Shown here: positions 1-7,210 of the stretch, in pieces
Layout of the letters: the number at the start of each line of letters is the position of its first letter
Numbering within the stretch: the stretch's first letter is position 1
NCBI GenBank assembly: GCA_023396555.1
Contig: JAEWWC010000189.1
Coordinates: forward strand, 1-15,197
DNA length: 15,197 nt
Direction: 5' to 3'
Origin: Bacillota bacterium
GTDB lineage: Bacteria > Bacillota > Clostridia > Christensenellales > SZUA-584
Notes under the pieces: generated by a model
The model's input: only the letters and a program-made list of their open reading frames with translations
Database searches by the model: none
What the model was told of the DNA's origin: nothing
Program-made: the position numbers and the translations under genes

Positions 1-103
1 CCGCGGAAACAGCGATGCTTACGGCGTGCAGCGCCTTGTCCCAGCGCAGCAATGCAAACAGCGCTATTGCGGCAACCGGCGCAATCCATAACATTATCCC
101 CAT
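1..103 (-). CDS. hyfF: Hydrogenase-4 subunit F-like protein, N-terminal fragment (partial)
   Basis: Only the first 34 codons are present; the gene runs off the left edge. The ATG at 103 follows the hyfE stop by 4 bases and has an AAGGG ribosome binding site inside the last codons of hyfE. The visible peptide begins MGIMLWIAPVAAIALFALLR and is a single hydrophobic membrane segment followed by charged residues, as expected for the first helix of a NuoL/M/N-type antiporter subunit. The name rests mainly on position: in clostridial group 4 hydrogenase operons hyfB, hyfC and hyfE are commonly followed by hyfF. With so little sequence, another antiporter-like subunit such as a HyfD type cannot be excluded. 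Confidence 0.6.
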   Translation of the reverse strand, partial: MGIMLWIAPVAAIALFALLRWDKALHAVSIAVSA

Positions 104-107
104 AAAA

Positions 108-761
108 CTAACCCTTCAGTTTGTTCAGCCTGTCGATATCGATAGACTCGAAACGTTGGTTTATCTTGAACACCATCGATCCCAGAATCAGCACCGAGGT
201 TATAATATCCACAAAGATACCCATATCGACGATAAACGGCAAACCGTCCGTGGCAAACAGCGCCGTGACGAAAAGCCCGTTCTCGATTTCGAGCAGACCC
301 ACGATCTGCCCGATCGCCTTTTTCCTGCTGATGATAAAGAACAGCCCGATCAGCACAATGGATATGGAGTTGACAAGCAGCAGCAAATTTGTGCCGGCAA
401 AGCTGCCGACAGCGGACAGCGAAAAATAGGTGAGCACCACGATACCGCAGCTGATCATGACGAGTATGGGAATATTCATCAGAAAGTCTTTCTCGATCCT
501 GTATTCCACGGATGCCCATGTCTTATGCAGCATGTGCGGTATGTATACGACCTTCAGCGCGACGATAACCGCGCTGATGACAAGCAGATCGATGCCCCCC
601 CGTTCCGCGATGCGGCTTATACCCGTCACGCAGGTGACAGCCGCAATGAAAACAGCCTGCATCCTCAGCCCCGTGATGTACGACTTTATCCTCTTGCTAG
701 CCATCAGCATAATGGCGGACATCAGTATGATGACAGAAAAGACCGAATTGAATGTATCCAC
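108..761 (-). CDS. hyfE: Hydrogenase-4 component E (NuoK-like membrane subunit)
   Basis: 217-residue, almost entirely hydrophobic protein with about six or seven membrane segments. The block GLLEIENGLF (residues 155-164) matches the conserved glycine-glutamate-asparagine motif of HyfE, whose C-terminal half is related to NuoK of complex I. The start is a GTG at 761: it sits 5 bases after GGAGG, and that ribosome binding site is formed by the last two codons plus stop of hyfC (GGG AGG TAA), so translation of the two genes is probably coupled. In the family this subunit sits in the membrane arm between the NuoH-like and antiporter-like subunits and is thought to take part in proton or sodium conduction. 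No truncation or missing core motif was seen. Confidence 0.88.
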   Translation of the reverse strand: MDTFNSVFSVIILMSAIMLMASKRIKSYITGLRMQAVFIAAVTCVTGISRIAERGGIDLLVISAVIVALKVVYIPHMLHKTWASVEYRIEKDFLMNIPILVMISCGIVVLTYFSLSAVGSFAGTNLLLLVNSISIVLIGLFFIISRKKAIGQIVGLLEIENGLFVTALFATDGLPFIVDMGIFVDIITSVLILGSMVFKINQRFESIDIDRLNKLKG

Positions 762-763
762 CG

Positions 764-1711
764 TTACCTCCCGAAAACGAAGAACTGCAAGAACCCGACG
801 AATGAAAGAATAAACGCCAGCGCCGCCAAATTAGGTACGCTGAAAAAGCGTATTTTGACGGTAAAGGACTCAATGATACCTGTCAGCACGGACGCCAGCG
901 TTACCTTCACCAAATAGATGAGCAAAGACACAACCACAGCCGCCGCGCCCGTCACGCTCAGCATCTGGTCGACAGGGACAAATACGTTGACCAGCAGCGT
1001 GATCAACACAAGCTGCTTGATGGAAGCGCCATACTCCATCAGCGCGAGGCCTCTGCCCGAGTATTCCAGCAGCATCGCTTCATGAACCATGGTCAGTTCA
1101 AGGTGCGTGGATGGGTCGTCCACCGGTATGCGCGAGGTTTCGGCTATGATAATGACCATCACAGCCAGAAACGACAGTATAAACATGGGGTTCAGCAGAG
1201 GACTCTCCGCAGCGCCCGCCGCTTTCATGATTGCGGATACGGATGTTGAATTCGCATACAGCCCCAACGTCAGAAACGTCACCAGTATGGACGGCTCGAT
1301 AAGGGCGGATATCATGGCCTCGCGGCTGCCGCCCATACCGCCGAAGGTGCTGCCCGTGTCGAGCGCGGATATCATCATGAAGAACCGCCCGAGCGCCAGC
1401 ACCGAAAAAAGCATGATGACGTCTCCGGAAAACGACGCGGCGGGAATGGCCGTTGTCACCGGTACAAACACCGAGGCGGAAAGCGCGGTGCCAAATACGA
1501 TGAACGGGGTAGCCCGGAATATCCACGAAGCGGTTTCCGAAACGACGGAGCGTTTTTTGAGCAGCTTGTACAAATCAAAATACTGCTGCAGCAAGGGAGC
1601 GCCCTTGCGCTTCTGCGTCAGCGCTTTCACTTTCTTTATGACGCCGTTCAAAAAGGGCGCGATCAGGAGGATGACGACTATCTGTATGACTGTATATAAA
1701 AGCGTGTTCAT
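764..1711 (-). CDS. hyfC: Hydrogenase-4 component C (NuoH-like membrane subunit)
   Basis: 315-residue integral membrane protein of the NuoH/HycD/HyfC family, which anchors the hydrophilic hydrogenase or dehydrogenase arm to the membrane. Seen in the sequence: an N-terminal helix; a GAPLLQQYFDLYKLLKK stretch (37-53), equivalent to the conserved first cytoplasmic loop of NuoH; EAMISALIEPS (131-141); and an acidic third loop ETSRIPVDDPSTHLEL (191-206) followed by TMVHEAMLLEYSGR (207-220), the hallmark of the family. Length is normal for HyfC. The ATG at 1711 is preceded by an AAGGGGGGA ribosome binding site that overlaps the hyfB stop codon; the gap to hyfB is 11 bases. The loop acidic residues are those thought to couple electron transfer to ion movement. 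HycD is the paralogous name in formate hydrogenlyase-1; HyfC fits better because of its HyfB and HyfE neighbours. Confidence 0.9.
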   Translation of the reverse strand: MNTLLYTVIQIVVILLIAPFLNGVIKKVKALTQKRKGAPLLQQYFDLYKLLKKRSVVSETASWIFRATPFIVFGTALSASVFVPVTTAIPAASFSGDVIMLFSVLALGRFFMMISALDTGSTFGGMGGSREAMISALIEPSILVTFLTLGLYANSTSVSAIMKAAGAAESPLLNPMFILSFLAVMVIIIAETSRIPVDDPSTHLELTMVHEAMLLEYSGRGLALMEYGASIKQLVLITLLVNVFVPVDQMLSVTGAAAVVVSLLIYLVKVTLASVLTGIIESFTVKIRFFSVPNLAALAFILSFVGFLQFFVFGR

Positions 1712-1722
1712 GTTATCCCCCC

Positions 1723-3759
1723 TTAAGAAAAGATACTGTATAGCATCATCGCGATGACCGCGAACAGTATATAGGCGAGGTATCTTCTGACACTACCCGT
1801 CTGAACGGAGTACTTCGCCTTTTTTGACACATTCTGAACGAACCGCGTTAACGGCTGATAGAGATACTTTTCAATGACAGATTCTGAACCCATGGTATAC
1901 ATCATCTTTTCAGGATGATAGGGCGAACCGCCGCTGGTCTTGAGTTCTCTTGTCGGCCTGAACAGTATCCGAAACACGATTTTCAAAGGCTTCGAAAAGC
2001 CCGTTGCGGTATACTGCATCCTCGCACTCAGCGCTTCGTAACCGCAATCCCAGGTCCCGTATTTTCGCCTGATATACTTGCCGCCCACGATCCGCAGCAC
2101 CAGTAAAGTCAAGACAATGATGCCCGCCAGTATGACAAGCAGGCTCAGCGGCGAAATGCTGCCGCCCGTTTCTTTTAAGGGCAGATAGGCGAACAGCACG
2201 CCTCCTTCCAGCTGAGACGCCAGCGAGACCCCGCCCAAGCCCGCTATTACCGCACCAACAGACTTAACAACTTCCAGCGGAAACAGCCCTGCGGCAAGGC
2301 ATAGCAACGCGAGTATTCCCATTCCCATCCTCATTGTCCAGGGAACGTCTTTGGCATTTGATGCGATCTCCGACCTCGGCATTCCAAGGAACGAAATGCC
2401 AAACAGCTTTGCAAAGCATGCCACGGCAAGCGCACCGGATAGAGCGAGCGCCGCTACGGAAAGCATTGACAATATGTTGATGCCCGCGTGTCCCGGGCTC
2501 ATCCCCGCGAACAGCGATTGGTAAGTCAGCCATTCGCTCACAAAGCCGTTGAACGGAACAAGCGCGGAAATGGAAATTGAGAAGCACAGCATCAGCAGCG
2601 CTGTGACGGGCATCCGCTTGATAAGCCCGCCGAGCTTTTCGATGTCCTTCGTGCCGGTGGCATACTGTATGGAGCCGGCACCAAGGAACAACCCGCTTTT
2701 AAACAGCGTGTGGTTGAGCGTATGGAACAAAGACGCTGTCAGTGCCAGAGAACCGACGGTCACGTTATCCTGCGCAAATGCAATAACGCTAATTCCAATG
2801 CCGATGAGTATAATCCCTATGTTTTCAATGCTGCTGTACGCGAGCAGCCGCTTCACGTTTTGTTCCATCACCGCATAGGCGACGCCCAGTACCGCCGATA
2901 CGGCTCCTAATATCAGTAGCGCCGCGCCCCACCAGACCTCTGTACCGAGATATCCCAGCACAAAACGCAGTATTCCGAATATGGCCGTCTTTATCATGAT
3001 GCCGGACATCAGAGCAGATACATTGCTGGGCGCCGCCGGATGCGCGGCGGGCAGCCATATATGCAGCGGAATCACACCCGCTTTTGTTCCGAAAGCGATG
3101 AGGAAAAAGACAAACATCAGGTTTTTAATGCCTGAGGGAATGGCGTCCGAACCCGCAAACATATCAAACGTGCCGGTATAGCTGTACATCAGCATGAACG
3201 CGGCAAGCAAAAAAGCCGTGCCTATCCCCGTCATAACAAGATAGAGCGTACCGGCCTTTCTGCTTTCTTCTTTCTCCGATTCGAATACAACGAGAAAATA
3301 CGATACAGCAGACATGATCTCCCATGTGAACAGGAAAAAGATCGCGCTACCGGATGTAAACACCAGCATCATTGAGATAATAAACGTTGAATACAGAACA
3401 CTGAATAGTCCGATCTTTTGGCCTTCATAATGCGACATATAACCAATGGAATACAACGAAACACATAATGAGATGATGGATAGACCAAGTATAAAATATG
3501 CCGACAAGCTGTCGATCCGTATTATAAAGGAAAGCAATGGGATTTGCGTTTTAAACACATCGAAAATCAGTGTGCTGCTTCCCGAAATGATAAAATGAAG
3601 AGAAAACCCAAGGCTTAAAGCTGCCGCGAGCATGCAGAATATATTGGATATGATTCTGCACAGTCTATGCTTTCTTGCAAAAACCAAAGATAGAACGGCA
3701 GCCAGCATATACATCGATAATGAAGCTGTAAACAACCCGCGCGGGCTCAACACACCCAT
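1723..3759 (-). CDS. hyfB: Hydrogenase-4 component B (NuoL/antiporter-like subunit)
   Basis: 678-residue polytopic membrane protein of the proton-conducting NuoL/M/N and Mrp antiporter family; HyfB of E. coli is about the same size. Key channel residues are visible: Glu147 in LFTWEIMSAVSYF, Lys226 in FGTKAGVIPLHIWLPAAHP with His240, and Lys354 in LNHTLFKSGLFLGAGSIQ. The long C-terminal extension with a charged segment (GGKYIRRKYGTWDCGYE and following) and a final helix is typical of HyfB rather than of plain antiporters. I chose the ATG at 3759; a TTG at 3789 would add ten residues, but it lacks a well-placed ribosome binding site and the family N-terminus starts with a hydrophobic helix. AGGGGG lies 12 bases before the ATG, separated by a run of T. 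It is the first gene of the minus-strand hyf operon. Confidence 0.9.
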   Translation of the reverse strand: MGVLSPRGLFTASLSMYMLAAVLSLVFARKHRLCRIISNIFCMLAAALSLGFSLHFIISGSSTLIFDVFKTQIPLLSFIIRIDSLSAYFILGLSIISLCVSLYSIGYMSHYEGQKIGLFSVLYSTFIISMMLVFTSGSAIFFLFTWEIMSAVSYFLVVFESEKEESRKAGTLYLVMTGIGTAFLLAAFMLMYSYTGTFDMFAGSDAIPSGIKNLMFVFFLIAFGTKAGVIPLHIWLPAAHPAAPSNVSALMSGIMIKTAIFGILRFVLGYLGTEVWWGAALLILGAVSAVLGVAYAVMEQNVKRLLAYSSIENIGIILIGIGISVIAFAQDNVTVGSLALTASLFHTLNHTLFKSGLFLGAGSIQYATGTKDIEKLGGLIKRMPVTALLMLCFSISISALVPFNGFVSEWLTYQSLFAGMSPGHAGINILSMLSVAALALSGALAVACFAKLFGISFLGMPRSEIASNAKDVPWTMRMGMGILALLCLAAGLFPLEVVKSVGAVIAGLGGVSLASQLEGGVLFAYLPLKETGGSISPLSLLVILAGIIVLTLLVLRIVGGKYIRRKYGTWDCGYEALSARMQYTATGFSKPLKIVFRILFRPTRELKTSGGSPYHPEKMMYTMGSESVIEKYLYQPLTRFVQNVSKKAKYSVQTGSVRRYLAYILFAVIAMMLYSIFS

Positions 3760-3851
3760 AAAAAAAGACAACCCCCTGACTGACTGCAAAATAACTGTAC
3801 GCCTTCAAAACATGTATGCATGCCTATAAAATAACGCCAGGGAGTTTAACA

Positions 3852-3895
3852 ACTATTCTGACTAAATACCTTGTGTATTACAACACTATTCAGAC
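3852..3895 (-). repeat. Pair of 11-base direct elements upstream of hyfB
   Basis: ACTATTCTGAC at 3852-3862 and ACTATTCAGAC at 3885-3895 (plus strand) differ at one base and are 33 bases apart, close to three helical turns, so both would lie on the same DNA face. On the hyfB coding strand they read GTCAGAATAGT and GTCTGAATAGT, each followed by a TTGTTAA or GTTGTAA-like stretch. This is compatible with a regulator site in the hyf leader, but no regulator is identified and chance similarity in AT-rich DNA is possible. Confidence 0.3.
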
Positions 3896-3940
3896 ACATA
3901 TTCACAGCAATAATCACATTGCCGATTAACTCCGGATATC

Positions 3941-3985
3941 AGAGTAGCACTACATTATATTCCCGTCAAGATTAATTACATTATA
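3941..3985 (-). promoter_or_regulatory. Candidate promoter(s) for the hyf operon
   Basis: Two alternatives are visible on the minus strand. One is a perfect TATAAT -10 hexamer at 3980-3985 without a good -35 box. The other is TTGACG (3964-3969, five of six matches to TTGACA), 17 bases before a poor -10, TACTCT (3941-3946). Either would give a leader of roughly 170-220 bases before hyfB. The region is the only sizeable AT-rich gap between the upstream terminator and hyfB, so a promoter is expected here; its exact position is uncertain. Confidence 0.3.
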
Positions 3986-4140
3986 AGCTATACCGCAATT
4001 TGGTTTTGATTAGTGTTACTTCTCCGCCCAAAACCGCAACGCCACTTTCACATACTTGAACGGAGACATTGGAGAAACGCAGAAAACATAAACAAGTGTT
4101 AAAAGGAATCAGCAACTCCCATTTTAATATATTAAACAGA

Positions 4141-4166
4141 AGAGGGCTTCGAAATTGAAGCCCTCT
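4141..4166 (-). terminator. Hairpin terminator after the URO-D/corrinoid operon
   Basis: A perfect 10-base-pair stem, AGAGGGCTTC (4141-4150) with GAAGCCCTCT (4157-4166), around a 6-base loop. On the minus strand the hairpin is followed by TCTGTTTAATAT, a short interrupted T-tract. It lies about 100 bases beyond the stop of the corrinoid-cap gene and before hyfB, so it should separate the methyltransferase operon from the hyf operon. Confidence 0.7.
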
Positions 4167-4200
4167 AAAATTACAGAGTGGCTGGACAGTCGATATTGTT

Positions 4201-4224
4201 TACTACACTATATTTTCTGTAGTA
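4201..4224. repeat. AT-rich inverted repeat in the 3' untranslated region
   Basis: TACTACA (4201-4207) and TGTAGTA (4218-4224) form a 7-base-pair inverted repeat around a 10-base AT-rich spacer, between the stop of the corrinoid-cap gene and the terminator hairpin. It could be a weak secondary hairpin or a protein-binding palindrome; its function is unknown. Confidence 0.35.
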
Positions 4225-4262
4225 TAGCATAGATTTTTGGGTACTATGGCAATGCACACTTA

Positions 4263-4601
4263 TTACTGCGGACTATCAAGCAGATCCGACGGGGCAGACT
4301 TTGCTTCACTAATCATCTTCTGAAGCAGCTCATTGCCGGAGCAAACGGTGGTTTCTTTGGGAAGAAACGGCTTTAATTGTTCCATGGACGCATCGTAGGC
4401 ATAAGCACAGATGAGTGCATCAGGCGCAAACATTTCGCCGGATGTGAGCTTTTTGCCCACCTCCTTCATACTCTCATTGAGTGCATGCTTCAGAATAACA
4501 ACAGGGGCCATGCCGACGGCCAGCGCTTCTTTGACCAGATAAGTCGTGGCTCTTGCATGTCCTTGCCGGAGCTGTTCCGAGATACCATCCAATAAATTCA
4601 T
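4263..4601 (-). CDS. Short corrinoid-protein cap-domain protein without the cobalamin-binding domain
   Basis: 112-residue protein starting MNLLDGISEQLRQG. The ATG at 4601 is preceded by AGGTG at 6 bases; the frame is open further upstream into the preceding URO-D gene, but no better start exists there. Residues 1-75 or so match the four-helix cap (B12-binding_2) domain of MtaC/MttC-type corrinoid proteins: an amphipathic helix, then LVKEALAVGMAPVVILKHAL, NESMKEVGKKLTSGEMFAPD, and an ALICAYAYDASMEQLKPFL helix. The family normally continues into a Rossmann-like domain carrying the DxHxxG cobalt ligand, for a total near 210 residues. Here the protein ends about 35 residues later with tandem TAA stops, and no DxHxxG-encoding sequence is seen downstream. 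It may be a decayed carrier, an accessory cap acting in trans, or a regulator of the neighbouring methyltransferases. It is the last gene of the operon, 32 bases after the 444-residue URO-D gene. Confidence 0.72.
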   Translation of the reverse strand: MNLLDGISEQLRQGHARATTYLVKEALAVGMAPVVILKHALNESMKEVGKKLTSGEMFAPDALICAYAYDASMEQLKPFLPKETTVCSGNELLQKMISEAKSAPSDLLDSPQ

Positions 4602-4633
4602 CAAGCACACCTGCTTTCGGACGCGTCGCCTGC

Positions 4634-5968
4634 TTAGCTGTAATACTCGCTGATCGTTTCCCGGGCGATCTTGGCCCAGCGCCACAGTATTTCCGGACGG
4701 AAATGCAGCGTGGAAATATCCTTCATCACCAGTTCGATCGAGCAGCCCTTTGTCACCTTGAGTATGTGCTCGATGTTCCTTTTTGCCTCGTCCTCGTCGA
4801 AGCTTTGTTCGGCGAAGATGGCGGGGGAGGGCTTGCAGCTCATTACATACTTTCCGCGGCAGCGTTCCGCGGCGGCTTCAATATCGCTCCACGGGCTCAT
4901 CGAGACCTTGCGCAGGTTGGGTATGCGGTCCATAATATCCATCTTGCCCGACAGCGGTTCGCAGCATCCGTAATACGTCAAGCCGAACTGCCGGAGCCAT
5001 TCCATTTCGTACTGAAGCGAGAACTGCCAGTGCATCGCCGGGCTGACACCGGAAAATATCTGCGCGTTGCCGCAGCCCCACATCTGCGAGGTCGGGCAGC
5101 CCAGAAGATGCTGGTCCGCCTCATCGAACCCAGAGATGATGCCGTAACCGCCGGAACCTACGCGCACGGGTGAGTTGTTGCTGGCCCATATGCCGGCATC
5201 CCGGTATTTTTGCATGCGCACCATCGCCATATCACAGTAGCGCTTGACGGTGGCTTCCACGAACTCCGGCTCAAGGTACAGGTTTTCCAGCGTTTCGTTG
5301 ACGCCCATCACGCGGATCAGATAATCCCACGGGGTGAACCACAGACCGCGGGAGCCGACGGTATGGATCTCGATGATATCGCGGAAAATCTCTTCCATCA
5401 GTTCGGCATACTGCTGCGTGCGCTCATGATCCACCAGCACCTCGGGCTCGCATATTTTCTCAATGTCATCCATGTTCGCGATCAGTATATGGAAGTGGCG
5501 GGAAACGATTTCACTGTTGTATTCCGTGGACTTGGTATCCACCTCTTCGTCAATGCCAAAGCCGCTGTCATAAGCGACGAGGGGGTTTTCGATATAGTCC
5601 TCAACGATAATATCGCCTAGATCGTGATTGTGGCAGTACAGCTCTTTGAGCAGAAAGTCTTCCAGCTCCCGCGCAAACGGATGCGTGCAATGAACGGCCA
5701 GCTCCTCGCTTTGTATCTCGGACCAGCATATTTCATCCACGAATATCGGCGGTACGGACATCTTTAAATCGTTGGCGTTCTGCCAGCGTTTCTTCCGCTC
5801 CTGCATCACGGGCAGGTTTGCCGCCTCGTGTTTCCTGCGGCCCAGCTCGCGCAAACGCTCCATGTCTTCCCTGGGCAGCGCCAGTTCAGCATCCGGCACG
5901 CGACCCATCGTGACGTCCGGGGTTAGATCATAACCGTAGCGATCTCTCAGATTCAGATAACGGCTCAT
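4634..5968 (-). CDS. Large URO-D-fold methyltransferase-like protein (CCEP type)
   Basis: 444-residue soluble protein of the uroporphyrinogen decarboxylase/cobalamin-independent methionine synthase-like group. Length and N-terminal part (about 70 charged residues before SVPPIFVDEI) differ from heme-pathway HemE, which is near 350 residues. The C-terminal barrel shows YYGCCEPLSGK (332-342), with Cys335, Cys336 and Glu337 as likely metal ligands, then VSMSPWSD (355-362) and SCKPSPA (377-383). In related proteins such strands line the top of the TIM barrel and hold zinc for methyl transfer to or from a corrinoid. The ATG at 5968 follows an AGGAGG site at 6 bases and is 12 bases after the preceding URO-D gene. 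A role in corrinoid-dependent methyl transfer is inferred from fold and neighbours; the substrate is unknown and true uroporphyrinogen decarboxylation is unlikely. Confidence 0.78.
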   Translation of the reverse strand: MSRYLNLRDRYGYDLTPDVTMGRVPDAELALPREDMERLRELGRRKHEAANLPVMQERKKRWQNANDLKMSVPPIFVDEICWSEIQSEELAVHCTHPFARELEDFLLKELYCHNHDLGDIIVEDYIENPLVAYDSGFGIDEEVDTKSTEYNSEIVSRHFHILIANMDDIEKICEPEVLVDHERTQQYAELMEEIFRDIIEIHTVGSRGLWFTPWDYLIRVMGVNETLENLYLEPEFVEATVKRYCDMAMVRMQKYRDAGIWASNNSPVRVGSGGYGIISGFDEADQHLLGCPTSQMWGCGNAQIFSGVSPAMHWQFSLQYEMEWLRQFGLTYYGCCEPLSGKMDIMDRIPNLRKVSMSPWSDIEAAAERCRGKYVMSCKPSPAIFAEQSFDEDEAKRNIEHILKVTKGCSIELVMKDISTLHFRPEILWRWAKIARETISEYYS

Positions 5969-5980
5969 GGGAACCTCCTG

Positions 5981-7210
5981 TCAGTCGTCTAAAGCCTCCA
6001 TCATCGCGATGATGTTTTCCGGCGGACAATCCGGCATAATGTTGTGGACGGTGTTGAATACGAAACCGCCGCCGGGAGCCAGTATGTCCACCTGCTGTTT
6101 CACGTGGTCGCGCACCTGCTGCGGGGTGCCGCGGTTGAGTATGTTGCGCGTATCGCAGCCGCCGCCCCAGAATGTGATGTCGGCGCCGAACTCCTTCTTC
6201 AGAAGGGCGGCATCCATATCCCGCGCGGTGATCTGCACGGGGTTGATGACGTCGTATCCCGCCTCGATGAGATCGGGCATCAGCAGATAGATGGACCCGC
6301 AGGAGTGCAGGAACGTCTTCATGCCGGAATGCTTGTGCACGTAGTCGTTCAGCAGCGTGTGGCGCGGCTTGAACAGCTCCCGGTAAATCTCGGGCTTCAT
6401 GAAAGGCCCGGAATCCATGCCGAGGTCGTCGCCGAACCGCAGTATGTCGCAGACGTCGCCCACATAGTGGCACACCTTCTCCAGCGTGGAAAGGTGGCGC
6501 TCCATCAGCGCGTCCAGCAGCCGCTCCACACCCTCGGAGTCCAGCAGCAGGTCGCAGAGGAAGTTGTCGATGCCGCGCAGGAAGGTGCCCCACTCAAACA
6601 GGTTACAGCCGCACACGATCATGAGGGCGCGGTCGGTGCTTTCGCGCAGCTTGAGGGCGCGGCGGCGCAGCTCTTCCCAGAAGCCCTCGTCAGCCGCGTG
6701 ATCCCATGGCGAATGAACCAGCGCGGACCACAGTATCATCGACATTTGCCGGTCGAGGTCGGAGAGATCTGCAGGGATTTCATCCCGATAAGGCACATAG
6801 GTGCCGTCGAAAAACGTGGCGCCCTGGGGCATCCGCGCAATCTGTATGCCATCCTTGAATACGGCCAGGCCGTCGCCGGAGGCCACGGTGTCAAACCACA
6901 CCGGTACAAACCCGGTGCTGCCGTCCGCCAGCGGGAAAGGCTTCCAGTCCTTGGCGCGGTCATTGAACGTGCGGCCCACATCCACGGCGTCGATGCCGAA
7001 ACGGCTGAGCAGCCATTCGTCGGGCTGGGCGATCTGCTGCACCACGTCGTATATTTTCGCGTTCGCGGCATCCGGTTTCAGTACATTTTTCAGGTTGTTG
7101 TACGCGATCGCCGAAACACCTGAGCTGGGCGTCGCACCCAGATCACGGGGGACGCGGTCCGGCTCGCGATGCGCGATGGCAGCCAGTATGCGTTCGCGAC
7201 TTGTCATCAT
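5981..7210 (-). CDS. URO-D family methyltransferase (MtaA/CmuA-like), H-x-C...C type
   Basis: 409-residue URO-D-fold protein. It opens MMTSRERILAAIAHREPDRV, the usual start of MtaA/MtbA-like URO-D proteins. The likely zinc triad is present: His302 and Cys304 in FLHSCGSIYLL and Cys352 in FWGGGCDTRN. Other family features are RFGDDLGMDSGPFMKP (258-273) and GYDVINPVQ (318-326). MtaA, MtbA and CmuA use this fold to move methyl groups between a corrinoid protein and coenzyme M or another acceptor. The first ATG overlaps the preceding stop as ATGA; the second ATG at 7207 is better spaced (7 bases) from AAAGGGG, so the protein may begin at MTSRER. Its place between two other URO-D genes and upstream of a corrinoid-cap gene supports a methyl-transfer role. 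The methyl donor and acceptor cannot be told from the sequence. Confidence 0.82.
   Translation of the reverse strand: MMTSRERILAAIAHREPDRVPRDLGATPSSGVSAIAYNNLKNVLKPDAANAKIYDVVQQIAQPDEWLLSRFGIDAVDVGRTFNDRAKDWKPFPLADGSTGFVPVWFDTVASGDGLAVFKDGIQIARMPQGATFFDGTYVPYRDEIPADLSDLDRQMSMILWSALVHSPWDHAADEGFWEELRRRALKLRESTDRALMIVCGCNLFEWGTFLRGIDNFLCDLLLDSEGVERLLDALMERHLSTLEKVCHYVGDVCDILRFGDDLGMDSGPFMKPEIYRELFKPRHTLLNDYVHKHSGMKTFLHSCGSIYLLMPDLIEAGYDVINPVQITARDMDAALLKKEFGADITFWGGGCDTRNILNRGTPQQVRDHVKQQVDILAPGGGFVFNTVHNIMPDCPPENIIAMMEALDD

Larger units (their letters stand above)
3760..4262. other. AT-rich intergenic region between the corrinoid-cap gene and hyfB
   Basis: About 500 bases without a credible gene. 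From right to left (minus-strand direction) it holds an AT-rich inverted repeat (4201-4224), a strong hairpin terminator (4141-4166), two weak promoter-like matches (around 3941-3985), a pair of near-identical 11-base elements (3852-3862 and 3885-3895), and the hyfB leader with AGGGGG. It is clearly more AT-rich than the flanking genes. I looked for a continuation of the corrinoid protein and for cobalamin-riboswitch-like conserved boxes, and saw neither. Confidence 0.7.

Noticed and set aside
15..917. Open frame of 300 codons on the plus strand across hyfE and its neighbours
   Set aside because: It crosses three real minus-strand genes, and its product is rich in charged residues and histidine without a domain. 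The minus-strand hyf genes have proper starts and membrane patterns.
3757..3789. TTG at 3789 as the hyfB start
   Set aside because: It would add ten residues not expected in the family, and the ATG at 3759 directly precedes the hydrophobic N-terminal region and has AGGGGG upstream.
3790..4140. Possible cobalamin or metal riboswitch in the hyf leader
   Set aside because: The leader is long enough, but I found no conserved cobalamin B12-box-like sequence or convincing multi-stem structure by eye.
4602..4685. Upstream extension of the corrinoid-cap gene to an ATG at 4685
   Set aside because: The extra 28 residues overlap the end of the preceding URO-D gene, are Arg- and Gln-rich and do not match the family start; the ATG at 4601 has a proper ribosome binding site.
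6044..7123. Open frame of 359 codons antisense to the H-x-C...C URO-D gene
   Set aside because: No family motif, biased composition and no ribosome binding site; the opposite strand encodes a complete URO-D protein with zinc ligands.
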